Origin: Dictyophora rubrovolvata
Taxonomy: Eukaryota; Basidiomycota; Agaricomycetes; Phallales; Phallaceae
Assembly: GCA_029959195.1 (NCBI GenBank)
Contig: CP114126.1
Location: 868,001 to 932,000 of the forward strand
Direction: 5' to 3'
Length of the DNA stretch: 64,000 nt
Shown here: positions 1-12,000 of the stretch, one piece after another
Position numbering within the stretch: the stretch's first letter is position 1
Layout: each line of letters begins with the position of its first letter
Made by a program: the position numbers and the translations under genes
Notes under the pieces: model-generated
Database searches by the model: none
Told to the model about the DNA's origin: nothing
Seen by the model: the letters and a program-made list of their open reading frames with translations, nothing else

Positions 1-1258
1 AACATCACCCGCTCTCGTCCTATGAAATAACCCCATTGTTGCGGCCTGATAAATTCCATAATGAATACGGTACCGGACTCCGGTAAGAAGAGACAGAAAC
101 TGCATACCCATAACGTCGACGTGAAAAGCAACCACCACAAAGAAATGGAAACATTGTCAAGAAAGTGGACCAGCCAAGCGCGGATCATTAGGGCGTACAT
201 AAACCCAAAGAAAATTGTCCAAGCTGACGTTCCTGTGCAATAGTAAAAAAAAAAAAGACAGTCAGCTCAATGTTGAATACGCAAAATAATCTCAGAGCGG
301 TTTACAACCCATGGAAACAATCAATCTGTCGACCGAAAAAAGGTCCGTACACCGAGTTAAAAAAGATCATGAAAAATTAAATAAAAAAAACATAAGACTA
401 CAAATTATGATACTCGACTCCGGTGAACGAATGGTCTTGCACGTCCTCGTTGAACAGAAAAACTGTCAGGATCAATTCGGCGATAGCGACGATTGCTATA
501 AGACAATAAATGGAGTAATGCAAGGAAGCGGACATCCCCCCAAAAAGAGTTTTTGGAAATGTAAGAAAGAGCGACCAATACCAATTGACGTCGCGATGGA
601 AGAATCAAATCACCGAGTATGGACCTACTGAACAACTGAAAGGAGGGTGGATTGGGACGTAAATAAGCCAACCAGTCTGAGGATGGTACCAGTCACGATT
701 GTGCATAGATGGCAGCATGGTGAATTGATAAAAGAAATAACAAAGGCGAGGAGATGAGAGGCCGAAATCTTTCCTCAAAGTGAAAAAAAAGGAAACAGGC
801 AGTGACTGTGCCCCTTTCAACGGAGCAGCACGAGATATACTTTAGTTGAAAAACCTTACACCAGTGGCAGACGGGTTTCACGACTTGAAAGTTGATAAAA
901 TGTGTAATAGTTTAGCTGCTGGACATCGTGAGTACGCGTTTCAAGATGACTCCCGGGGCCCAAGGTAACCATGTGATATATCCGAAAAAGAAAGGAGCTA
1001 CAGCTTTCAGGAATACGAGAATTCGATTCGTTGAACGGAGGAAGAAGACGAGAACAAGATCCGAGTTTAGACGTAGGCTTAGACGCGCACCAACTTGCAA
1101 CAACCTTGTCGCATACGCGTTTTACACTTCTTTTTTTTCCTCAGTTGAGTAAGAGATACAGGTTCCTGCTGGTTCCTGGTACAGTAAGCAATTATATCGG
1201 AACAAACAATAATAATACAGCAGTTTATAAAATTACATGGTACACAGCGCAAATGAAC
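1..1258. other. No gene recognised at left edge
   Basis: This stretch holds only short open frames on both strands with no recognisable protein motif and no convincing chain of splice sites. It is rich in A-tracts. It may be intergenic DNA or the distal end of a gene lying to the left. I see no tRNA or other RNA gene in it. Confidence 0.5.
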
Positions 1259-1915
1259 TTATGTAAGAGATTTCATATCACTGTCCACCATCTCCGAGTC
1301 AGACTGTTCTCTTCTCGTGGTGATCGTGATCATCGAGGAAAGATTTGTAAGTGACAACTTCTCCCGATCTTTCTTTTCGAATACTTTCAGGTCTAGTCCA
1401 TCTAATAGAAGAGAATATTTAATGAATGCCCTCCCCGGGAAAAAAAAGGAATGGGGTATGTATGTATTTCTGCACACCTGTGAGAGTACTGATGCTGAGG
1501 CAAACCGGACGCGTCTTTTCTAGGCCCTAAAGACATACCAAGCTTGGGAGTCTGATCCTGAGAAATCGTATTCCATGGTGTAGGATTCTCCCTGGACCAA
1601 ATAACTGAACAAGCGAGATGATGGGTTAACCAATCGTGAAACAAGGGCGAAATCTCATTCGTTCGTACCATCAGGCCCAGAGGCAACACGTCTGAGAAAA
1701 TACCATATTCCAATTCCGGGGGTAGCGAGGACAACGAAGTATCTAGTCACCCATACTGAGTAATCCGTAGAAAGAAAAGAACTGGCAACTTACAAGGGAA
1801 CAGCCTATCAACACCGGCTACTCGTCAGTAACCCAAAGGGGCAGATTTTTCCCAACTGCCGCACCTCAATAGCGAACCAATTTCTTTTAAACATCCTAAG
1901 AGGCCGCTTCAGCAT
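1259..1915 (-). CDS. NDUFA4-like mitochondrial membrane protein, paralogue 1 (longer tail)
   Basis: Five exons on the minus strand: 1865-1915, 1794-1804, 1669-1742, 1539-1604 and 1259-1401, summing to 345 bases (114 residues plus stop) in one frame. The protein opens with a short basic stretch and NWFAIEAVPLY, continues through one membrane segment (VVLATPGIGIWYFLRR) and carries the family signature IWSRENPTPWN. This matches the NDUFA4/B12D family, small single-pass inner-membrane proteins attached to cytochrome c oxidase (first described in complex I). The second exon is an 11-base microexon encoding A-V-P and two bases of Leu. After the usual end (about FEKKDREKL) this copy has roughly 35 extra residues rich in Ser, Thr, Asp and Glu. 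The last splice junction is inferred from alignment to the family, so the tail is the least certain part. A second family member lies at 4005-4488. An internal Met at 1894 is another possible start. Confidence 0.78.
1794..1804 (-). other. 11-base microexon of NDUFA4-like paralogue 1
   Basis: The exon reads GCTGTTCCCTT on the coding strand, preceded by an AG acceptor and followed by gtaagt. Joining it to the flanking exons restores Glu-Ala-Val-Pro-Leu-Tyr, the expected family sequence at the start of the membrane segment. Without it the two flanking exons do not join in frame. Confidence 0.8.
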
Positions 1916-2186
1916 TTTAAAGGCATTGATAGGACCCGGAAGCATGATGAAAATTTTAGAAAAAGAAAATAATAGTTAATCTGATGGCGGAGCAAGGTTG
2001 TTTCAAACAGAGAGCGGGGGAAGTAGTGTGTTCAATGTGATGTCATCCATTGTCGCGTCGGAACCGGATTCGGTCTCAGAGGGAATGGTCACTGTCAGAC
2101 AAAATTTCTGTAACACGTTTTCATAGTAAAACAAAAAACAAAAAACGATAATCTCCGACCGCCAAGTATTATGTATAATGTGATGT

Positions 2187-3741
2187 CTACTTCGACGACG
2201 GAAGGGGCGGAGACTGCCACGAATATCCATAAAACCCAGTATCCCTGAACAGCTGAATAACAGCCTGTTCTTTGGCAATTCGCAACTCTGCATCATCCCT
2301 CGTTTTAATACGATTCCAAGCTTTCATTGCGGCATGAACTTCAGAAGGACCGCTCATACCAAGAACGCGAGGGATGTTACCTATTCTTCCTTCCCGCAAG
2401 TGATAGCCTAGCGCCAAATCCGGAAGCCCACCCTCCCAGTCCTGACACATCTCCAACGCTGAAGATTTGGCTTTCAAAAGCTCAGGAGATGCCGGATGCC
2501 ATGGTGGATGATTTGGGGTTAGCAAACCCATCGAGAAGGCTGATGCCGTGACGAGTTGTCCAACTTTACCACGATTTGTAAAGTGTGTAACATAGGCTTC
2601 GAAAATGTCGTTTTGTAAGGTGTGATGAGAATATGAAAGAACGACGTCTAAAGGTTGATATGGAGGTTGGTTCAATACTAGTATCGCTATTCGTAGTAAT
2701 GTCGGAAGAGGGTATCCTACACAATGCGAAATAAACGTGAGGATGAGCGGAACCCTTTCTCTGCAAAAAAGGCTGACCTGTTATTCCAACCGCTTTAATC
2801 TTTCCTTCATTTTTCATTTTAAACATTTCCCTGAGGGCTTCAAGAACCTGTCCATCGCCCTGACCCCAAATCTTCCCTTCATCTCCCTCTGCCAGTCCCC
2901 ACCTTTTAGGCTGTTCTAGAGCTTTCAAATGATCTCCGACAGTTGACCCTTCGGGAACACGCGTGGCCATGAACTCAACATCGTGCAAGTATGTCACATC
3001 GAGATGATCAGTCCCTAAACGTGATAGACTGCGGAGAACGCTGTTTCTTATCGTTGTTGGATTGTAATCAAATGTGCCTCCATCAGGTCCTGGGTACCTT
3101 CCAGTCTTGGTAATCTAAGAGCACAGCTTTTTGTTAAAATCAAATACACATGCGGCAGCAAGCAAAAAAACCCAAAACAGGGATATGGCATACGAGTTTA
3201 TACGAAGTCCGGGGAAACGTCCCGGACAAGGATTTTAAAATGGCACCTAGTATTATCTCAGAAGAACCATAATAAGGGGCTGTGTCGAATGCAGAGATGC
3301 CGTATCTCCCAGAAGAAAACGTGTTAGATCAGTTACTTTTTCCTTTAAGATAAAAAAGGGAAGGAGGAGGGCGGGGGGAGGAGAAGAGCGGAGGATCTTT
3401 GAGAGATTAAAGAAAAGAAGCAAAGTGCTGATAATTACCTCAACGCAAGACGGACTGCTCGAAGCGGGGCATCGCTGTTTAGGAAAGAATCTTCATTATA
3501 TTGGCTCGCGAATGTCCCGGTTCCGTATATGATGTATGGAAGTTGTTGCGTTCCAACAGTTGACTGCAAGAAGAAGAAAGAAGAGGAAGAAAAGATAATT
3601 TAGGTCGTTCTTTTGCGGTTTTGGTTTGAGAATGGGACTTGCCACTGTAATACCTGGGATGGGCTGGTCCTCCTCGTTATCGGGCACATCGTCGATGGGA
3701 GGAGGGATGTACAACTCAGTGACTTCAGTAAGATCGACCAT
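2187..3741 (-). CDS. ARA2: D-arabinose 1-dehydrogenase-type aldo/keto reductase
   Basis: Multi-exon aldo/keto reductase. The first exon starts at 3741 with MVDLTEV; further exons carry PYIIYGTGTFASQYNED, FDTAPYYGSSE, ITKTGRYPGPDGGTFDYNP and DVTYLHDVEF, and the last coding exon ends at 2187 in SWQSPPLPSSK. The Asp and Tyr of FDTAPYYG, the Lys of TKTG and the His of YLHD match the AKR catalytic tetrad. The overall pattern fits the yeast Ara2 / plant L-galactose dehydrogenase group, NAD-dependent cytosolic enzymes that oxidise D-arabinose (or a related sugar) to its lactone for erythroascorbate synthesis. Introns are short and end in cag or tag; one has a long pyrimidine tract on the coding strand. 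Substrate identity is inferred from family. The gene sits between two NDUFA4-like paralogues on the same strand. Confidence 0.85.
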
Positions 3742-4004
3742 AAGGAGTGATGAGAAAGGGAAAAAGAAAAGATAAAGATGGACCGTCCGGAAAGAGAGTG
3801 ATTAGTCAGATCGTCATCACTTTGGAGTGTCTATTAGCGGAACAGCGTTCCATAATTAAATGATTGGCCAACACAGGAACAAGTTCGGAAGATGTTACAC
3901 GGAGAGGGAGAAAAATGAAAGTGATATTTGGTTATAGAGAAGGGGCAATATATTCAATTTCTTTTCTTCCTACAAACAAAAAGAAAAAAAAAAGGTGCGA
4001 CGGT

Positions 4005-4488
4005 CTAAAGTTTATCTCGTTTCCAGCTATGAAAAATGTCAAATGTCAATATTGCTGGCAGAAAAGAATTAAGAACGGAGATACGAACGACTTATCGAAT
4101 TGATGAGTTCCTGACATTAATTTAACGTTTTCGTTCTGACCGACACTGTTCCATGGAGTGGGGTTGTTCTTCGTCCAAATGACTGGAAGAGGTGATAAGG
4201 GTTCATTGTTCCTGAAATTGGGAGAGAACAAAACATACTGTCTGGACGAGTAGCAAGACGAGTCATGTACCAGCTTGCACCTCCAACTGCGATACCGACT
4301 ACAGCATACCTGTTTTGGAGAAGAAGGTGAGCGAATTTCGGAGGGTGGCGGAGAGAGAGGTGCGGTGCATTACAAAGGAATAGCCTAAAGGAGTGAAACA
4401 AATAAACAAGACATTTCGTGGAATTAAACGACGGACATACTTCAACGGCTAGCCAGTTTCGACGGAATATCGAGAAGATTTTAGACAT
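4005..4488 (-). CDS. NDUFA4-like mitochondrial membrane protein, paralogue 2
   Basis: Five exons: 4441-4488, 4374-4384, 4239-4309, 4089-4182 and 4005-4026, total 246 bases or 81 residues plus stop. The product starts MSKIFSIFRRNWLAVE, continues AIPLYAVVGIAVGG into the single membrane segment, then has IIWTKNNPTPWN and ends DKSWKRDKL. Length and both ends match the usual NDUFA4/B12D family (about 80 residues) very well, so this is probably the ancestral-type copy. The final junction uses a gttcgt donor and a catag acceptor; reading through it instead gives a tail unlike the family. The family acts at cytochrome c oxidase in the inner mitochondrial membrane. The start is 642 bases from the divergent transcription-factor gene. 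Confidence 0.85.
4374..4384 (-). other. 11-base microexon of NDUFA4-like paralogue 2
   Basis: The exon reads GCTATTCCTTT on the coding strand, with a ctttag acceptor before it and a gtaatg donor after it. It supplies Ala-Ile-Pro and two bases of Leu between NWLAVE and YAVVG. Same length, phase and position in the protein as the microexon at 1794-1804. Confidence 0.82.
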
Positions 4489-5130
4489 GATTGGGATACT
4501 TTAAAGGCTGAGTGCTATGCAGAAGGAACGCCGTGGGAAAGTGAGTTAAGGAACATGTGTGACTAGGTGTGACAGTTACGGATCCATTTTTTGCGAAGAT
4601 CGGAAGAAACGAGAGGGGAATTGACTAGGAACTTCCTTTTGGGGTAAATGCTGAATTCCTTTTAGCCGTTTCTTGTTGAATTTTTTTTTTGGCGAGACGG
4701 TGATTTTTTTCGCAGATCACTGTCGTTCGAATTCGAACAAACTCCTCTCATTGAGAAATAAATGCAGATGATGATGGCGATTTGGAGATTGGAAATTATG
4801 GAGACTAAAGACTAAAACGTCGTCTCTGCCGAAGCCGATCAAATGGTCCCGACCAGTTTTCGGACTGCGCATACAAGTGAGATGTCGGTGGGCGGGAGGC
4901 GAAGAGACATTGTATATATAATATGTTTTATGTAATGCAACATATAAGACATAGACATCATACCGACATATTTCTCTCTTGTCACTCCCGTGTCTCTTTC
5001 TCTCTGCCATCACCGTCGCCGTCGTTCTTGCCGTCGTTCTTGCAGGGTCGTCCAGAACAGCATCCTTAAAGTGTTTGCCTATATTTGTTGTCCCTAATTC
5101 ACGGCGATTGTCGGTCTCGAAAATACCAAA
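4489..5130. promoter_or_regulatory. Divergent intergenic region: NDUFA4-like gene / Zn2Cys6 regulator
   Basis: The two flanking genes diverge, so both promoters must lie here. The region has a T-run near 4680 and an AT-rich tatatataatatg stretch near 4914. Pyrimidine-rich sequence such as tctctttctctctgcc precedes the transcription-factor start. No coding evidence. Confidence 0.5.
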
Positions 5131-8100
5131 ATGCGGTCTCATACGGCTATGCACTATGCAACCCCTCACCACCTTGCTCTTGTCTCAATGAACTCCATCC
5201 CCGTCTCTTCCATCCCCCACCAGTCCCCCCCTTCAATGCCGACTTCAAAGCCAGTAACAAAACGCGCCAGAAAAGCCATTAATTGTGAGCCATGTAGAGC
5301 TTCCAAACTCAAGTGCGATCGGTGAGTAACTAGTCCTCTGTAAATACATAGTCATGTCTTTCTAACTAGTCCTTAATTAATCGTCTAGTGCCAGACCATG
5401 TTCGTCTTGCGTCCTTCGAGGTAATGTCCTACTTTTTATTATTGCTGCATGGACGGTTTCGTTGTGTGGCGTTTTTTCTTTTCGGGTCGGTGGCTGATGC
5501 GTCTTTCAACAGGCACTGCCGCCCTTTGCTATCAAAACGATTCTTCTCGCTCAGATACTGATTCAAGAAAGCATGATGTTTCGTACGCATATTTTCTTTC
5601 ATTGTACATGATATTTCATCGATCTAATAACCTTTTCTTTCAACTTTTCTTTCCCACCCTTTCCTTCACACCGCCATCAGATCGAGCCATTTCGACCCCC
5701 ACCAGGAAATAGTCCGCATCAGAACTGCCCTCTCCTTACTCGAATTTCACATGGGTCGAAACACAGGCACCAACCCCCGGACTTTTACATGTAGTATCGA
5801 CAATGAACCTTTCTCAGCCATAGCCTCCTCATCGTCTCTTGCACCCTCTGGAGGAATCGTTCCCGCAAGCTTAGCTCAACGATACACAGGCGATGGAGGC
5901 TTATATGCTGGTCCCACCTCTGCCGCCACTTTCCTCACTCTGTTCACCAACGAAGATTATAACAGTCAACATCACGATAAGCTTTCCATGTTAACTGACA
6001 GTGCTCGTGGTTCCCCAGCCTCCTCCTCAGAATCAGCAGTTTCTGCTGCTAGCGTAGGCCCGCGTGATCTCGACGTGTTGGCTTTACTACCAGACTTATC
6101 TATCGTTGATGGTTTGATTAATTTCTATTTCGAGTCGAGCACTTGGGAGAATAGATACCTCGATTACGTATCATTCACCAATTCTTGGTTTAAATTCAAA
6201 GAAAATCCCAACGTCACCTTCACTAATGGTGACGACAGGCTATTCCTTGCCACCGTCTTTGTAGTCATGGCTGTCTCCATCTTATATCTCCCCTCCCGCC
6301 ATCAGCTTATCGCCCCCCTGAACACCAATCCCAACGACCTTGCTGAGAGTTATTACAATCACAGCTGTACAATTCTGCGGCGATACCGTACCGAACGACA
6401 CTCCTACAACCTCGAATTCGTTGAATTAATACTCCTCCATACTCATTTTTTGCTCGTCAACAAGGATAGATGCGAGGATTTATGGGCTCATCGAGGGGAG
6501 CTAATGAGTATCGCCTGCGCAGTGGGTCTTCATCGTGATCCGAGCATGTGGAAGATCCCCAAGGAAGAGGCAGAACGTCGTAGATGGGCTTGGTGGAATA
6601 TACTTCTCACCGATCGATGGTCCGCATTTCTGCTTGGTCGTCCATTAGGAATATCCAATCATCATTTTGATACTTGCATGCCCGGACCCCTCGACCCCTC
6701 CATTGACCCTTCCCAACGCCAACATCTTCCACTAGTCCTCATATTCCGTCTTGTCGAAATTCTAGGCGTAATGATGGACGACGTCGTATCTGTTCGGCCC
6801 GTTCCTCACGAACGCATAATGGCTCACGACAAAAATCTTCAACAGTGGTTCGAAAGCTTCCCGGAAGAATTAAATTTCGACGACTATCAGATGGCCAAAG
6901 CTCTCTCCTCGGATATTTTGTCCGTTAGGAGAGAGGGTCTTATATCGCTTTGCATGAGAGTGATGTACAATCACATCCGATTTACTCTCCACAGGCCGTA
7001 CGCCAAACCGGCGAAATACGCAGCTGCAGAGTGTAGTACCGGACAGGGCCGCGGTATAACCGAGGCCCAATTCGAAATCTCACTCGAAATTGCGATTAGT
7101 GCTGCCGACCGAGTTCTCCACCACGCTACGCAGGCGAAACACGATTTCGTTGCTAACAAAATGCTTCTCGTTCCGGGTCATTTAAACTGGGGCATGGTAC
7201 ACATGTTTAACGCCGCCATGTTCTTCGTGAACCAAATTCTTGCGGACCCCGAGCAACCTGGTGCGAATCTGTTCCGCGGGAATGTAAAACGCGGGATTGT
7301 CATGGCTGAGTCGTTGAAGGGACTTCCAGTTTCGGATAAGGCGTTTTCGATTTTGGCCGCTCTGGCTCCTTTGTGTGAGGAAGTTCAGAACATGCACAAT
7401 ATGAGCGAGCACCAGCTCGAAGAAAGGGAGAACAAGAGAAAGAGAATACTGAGCTTCGTTCAACGACTCTCGTTTCCTTGTTTCAGTAATCCGGTTCATG
7501 CTCCCGTCGTTCCCTCGCTGCCAATGACTTCGTTGAGTAATAACAACAATTTGATGCCGTTTTCCCTTGGGGGCTCGTCCACTTCTGCTTCTGTATCTAA
7601 TCATCCAGGCCAGAATAGTGTTAGCAGTGGCAGGAATCGAAACAACCACAGCACCAGCGCCAGCAGCAGCCATGGCTCTTCCACTAATGAAATGTATCAC
7701 TCACGGAGCTTTGGATCTGCAAGAGATCTCTTACCCGGCGGCAGTGGTGGTGGTGGCGGATATGCTCAGCCTCAGTCTCACCCTTCTCGATCGCCTTCTC
7801 AGAATCCGAACGCAGCTCCCAACGACGGCAACCTTACTCGTTCCTCCGTAAAAACGCCCATACTCCCACCGCTTTCGCAGTCGAATTCCTCGCTTTCTAT
7901 GCTAAATCTTCAGCTTTCGTATCAGTCTCAGCAGCAATCCCAGTCTCACGGGTTATACCCGTTACAACAGAACGAGCACTCGCAGCAGATGAGTTCTTCA
8001 ACTTCCGGTGCAGCACATAATACCCATGTTCACGCTCCTCCTTCTAATTCCAACGGACATGGTCATAATAACCTCATGAATCCGAACCTCATGAACCCGT

Positions 8101-8267
8101 ATCTCATGAATGGTCCTTCGCATCCCAGTCATAATGCATCTTCTTCTCAAGGGCAACGACATTCTGACGTTGGTGGTAATGGGGAAAGCGGAGCAATGTG
8201 GGGAACGTCCATGGAAGTCGATTCGTCGTGGGATGGGTTTTTGAGCGTAGTTCCTCCGACAGAATGA
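5131..8267 (+). CDS. Zn(II)2Cys6 transcription factor with fungal TF (MHR) domain
   Basis: Four exons: 5131-5321, 5389-5420, 5513-5582 and 5681-8267; the three introns restore one frame. The zinc cluster is split across exons and reads C-x2-C-x6-C-x5-C-x2-C-x8-C, starting at INCEPCRASKLKCDR and ending GTAALC. A heptad-like segment (HQEIVRIRTALSLLE) follows. The middle homology region lies around LSIVDGLINFYFESSTWENR and on through HRDPSMWKIPKEEAERRRW and LTDRWSAFLLGRPLGI. The last third is low-complexity, rich in Ser, Asn, Gln and His, probably disordered activation sequence. Function: nuclear DNA-binding regulator; targets cannot be read from sequence. A second in-frame Met at 5188 (MNSIPV) is an equally possible start. 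Confidence 0.88.
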
Positions 8268-9061
8268 AAGCGGGTATGTGGTCCTTGTTTTCAGCCTGTA
8301 GTCTCATAATATATCTAGTTTTTTTTTCCCTAGGGGTATACATAAAACCTTTTCGAGCCTTCGGTGCTTTGACAATTGTATCCTCCTCGGAAGCCGATCG
8401 CTTATAAAAATGTAAAAAAAAAACCTGTCGTTCGACGGAGAGAGACGGAGCGCGAGGAATTAAGATCAAGAAAAGTAATCTCCGGGGGAGGAAAGGGTAC
8501 TTCCATTTATGAGTGATTTTCATCCCGTTTGCCTGTATAGCCTCGGGGCTGGCTTTTACATTTACATCTACATCTTTCTCTCATCATTGTTATGCCAAGT
8601 TTATGGGGTTGAACGTCGATTAGTTTGAATTGACGTTCTGACGGGTCGATATCTCTATGCTCAATCATTTCGTGTTCTTTTATGTCTCCTCTATTGTATT
8701 GTAGTTACTCATATATCAATATTATTTATTTAATAGTACATACTTATGCTAAATTCGTGTTCACTTCTTCCCGACTCGCTTAGAACAACGGGAATCCCTA
8801 TCCGAGCCCGCGGACATGATCTACCCGGGACCATCCCCAGGCTTATCCTTCTTGAGACATGAGCAGCAATATCCAATATGTAAACATAATCAAATTACAA
8901 TATAATTCTATTAAATACTTTTTTCTTCCAAGTATACTACATACAAAAAAGGGACAGCAGAGCGATCCATACAAAAACGAAACGGGACCGCCGGAGAGTG
9001 AGAAAAACTATGCAAAGCCCATTTAACCGTTCGGCCCTCCCGATCACACTACATATTTTTT
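8268..9061. other. Convergent intergenic region, no gene seen
   Basis: This lies between the 3' ends of the transcription factor and the nucleoporin gene. It becomes strongly AT-rich after 8690. I see no protein or RNA gene. Confidence 0.55.
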
Positions 9062-12000
9062 TTACTTGAAAGTTCCTAAGACCATGGGAGCGGGAGTGGG
9101 AGTGACGCCATTCGCCGGACTCGAAGAAGCAGTACTCCATTTGTGCATAAGTTTTATTCGAGCACTTAATTCTCCCCTCAACTCTCCGATTAAATTATGT
9201 GCTGTCGGATCCAGGTTCCTAGAACTCGACGCAGTGGAAATTACGATTTCGAACAGGTTATACGGCAACCATGTCGCCCCGGCCACCCGCCGCGGGTTTC
9301 GGGACATATTAGCATCACTCTATGTACTCCGAGGTAATAAAGAGAATTCTTGATTAGGAGAGGGCAACATCGAGAAGAAGGAAGCAAGGATGGAGATGAC
9401 TCGCCTTTTGTGCAAGGGTCAAACTATGCCTCAATGCCTCGGAAATAAGCTCAAACCGCAAAAACGTCCGAATGAGGAATTCAGGCTGATTTTCCTGGAA
9501 AAACGACACAAGCCAAGATGGCAAGGAATTTGATCGATCGAACTCAAGTATTCTCTCCGAGACTGCTTTGTAATATCCATAGTCGTTGTTGAGGCTGTCG
9601 TATCGTTCCAGAGACGTTCGAAGGTAACGCCACCCCCGTTCAGCCGAGGTTCCCGGCCACGACGAGACCTTCTCCGAATGTAACCAGGCTGTCCCTTCCT
9701 CGGAGCTGTCAAATATTGTTCAAGAAAATTGGCTAAAGGTATTTCCGTCGAGGAAAAGGGATACATACAGGTATGCTTCTCCGCGGCGGGTTAAACGCAG
9801 GCATTGTATTGTTAAACGTTCGAATGTTTCAGTCATGTTAATTCCAACGATTTGCGCCACCGAAAAGGCATTGTCATACGACCCTTCTTGTGCGTATCTA
9901 GAAATAATTTGTTGCTCCGTCAAATGTTGCACTATTTTGTCCCATAAGGAAATGTTTTTAGCAAGGAGCCCGTAACACTTCCGGATGAAAAAAAAAATAC
10001 ACACAAGTAGTAGCATTAAGGTCCGAATGGCGTTTCATTAAATCTAAGCGAGAATTCACAAGTGTGTATTCACGCTGCAGGTCCTGCAAATTTACTACTT
10101 CGACGTCTCTCGCATCTAATTGATATTTTTCCGCGGGTACATGTTTTGAGAGTCTTCGTTTATTGATCTGTAGGTTAAGCAGAAATTCTGGCAAGAGACC
10201 GGGAAAGAAAAAGAAAAGAAATACCGATAACGATGCTTCGGGAGGATTAGGAAGTGTTATCCATGAATTTTTAGGATCAAGCAATGAAAGGGCATTCATC
10301 GCTACGAGATATGCTTGTACTTGCATTTCAGCGATCGCGGAAAATTGCGGGGATTTTTCCATCAGTGGTGTGAGTCTTCGTGCGAATTGATACATTGTCG
10401 CAGCCGCTGTAAAGAATATGTTCGTATCACTCCGGAACAAGTGCTGCCATTTACTCACCGTTACGGAAGTCGCCTCTGAAGACATACCACGCATACAAGA
10501 CTTGTGGATACATTGGCCGAGAAAGTGGATCAGCATTCCGGACTTTGAAAGCCAGGGCGGTCTCAACTTCGTTGGGTAGACCAACAAAATTGAGGGATAA
10601 TAACTGATCGACAGCATTCGCCTCGCACATAGCTTGAATAAGTTGGCTAATAGCTTCTCGTTTTCTATGGCAGGGGAGTCAGTATGAACGGACTGAAATT
10701 AAAATTTGAAGCACTAACATATTCTCATATGGTGACGTTACTAAAGCCATATATGCATCTTCAAACATTTCGAGCTCAATATATCCCGTTATGACCTTAC
10801 GCCATAGATCGCTGACATCAATATCCGGAACGCCACATTCGATAGCCAGGGCGTAAAATCTGACCGCTTCTGACAAGTAGCCCTCTTCTTCGAACATAAT
10901 TGCAACCCATTTATAATAACTATACTCATCATAGTTGGTTGATATTTTGGGCAGGACATGCCTGAGGGCAGCACTGTCTTCTTCCGAAAGAACTGCGCCG
11001 GGTGCTTGGGAGAATCCATTAAACAACGCCAACAGACGATAGATAGTATACAACATACCGAAGCTAGCACCGACACGCTGTAGCAAGGACGCTCCATCTT
11101 GTGGCCTCCCAATTCGAACAAAAATCAAGCCATGAACATAAGTAATTCCAGGACTTCGTGCCATTTTACCAAGTATCTCCAGAGAAATATCACGATAGCC
11201 AAGATCTAATAGCCATTTACATAGTGACACTTCATAATGAGTTGTCTCGGCCACATCATACGATGTTAAGAGACTCATCATTCGGAAATGAGCAAATGCA
11301 GCCTCGGGAAGAGGGCCTTCGGCAGACTTCACCTCGTCCATTAAACGATAAATAAGCGAATAGGTCGGTGGAGATTGAGATGCTAGATTGCTACGGTGTC
11401 CATTCGATACAGTCATACTCTGTATGCCTCGAAGGACAGTAAGATCTTGATCTATAGTTGCGGAAGTCGTTCCATCTGGATCACCTGCTGGCTGCCATGA
11501 CAAGTATCGTGAGATGCAAATGTTTCGGAACACAGCAAAGAAACGGCTAAGAAGGGCGGGTGACAATTCACGTCGGCGATCTCCAATTTGGAATATAAAC
11601 AGCACGAGACTTAGGCAAAGTTCATATCTAGCATCGATGCTAACGTTGATATAAGTCGTCACGACCCCACGCTCCCATCGAGTTGCTGGCGGTGGTATTA
11701 AATTCCCATCTAGAGAAGAACCTGAATCTTCCACTTTCACTTCTGAATCGACAGTTGTAATAATATCCAAGGCGCGGTCTAAAGGTAGGTTAAGATCTTC
11801 GGTTTCTGATATTGCATCCAGCGCATAGCGCGTTACATCCTCCCGGGAATCGTCTATGGAAGCGACACAGTGTTCCAAAGATTCAGCATAGGAATAACTA
11901 TGTTCCTGTGAAACCATCATCTCGAATTGAGCTTCTCTTGAGTGAATTTCAGCATTTGAGAGTTTTTGCCGAACAGAGGTGGCGATGTTTAACACATTAT

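Noticed and set aside
7182-7700. A 172-residue minus-strand open frame
   Set aside because: It is the shadow of the transcription-factor exon on the other strand, with composition imposed by that exon.
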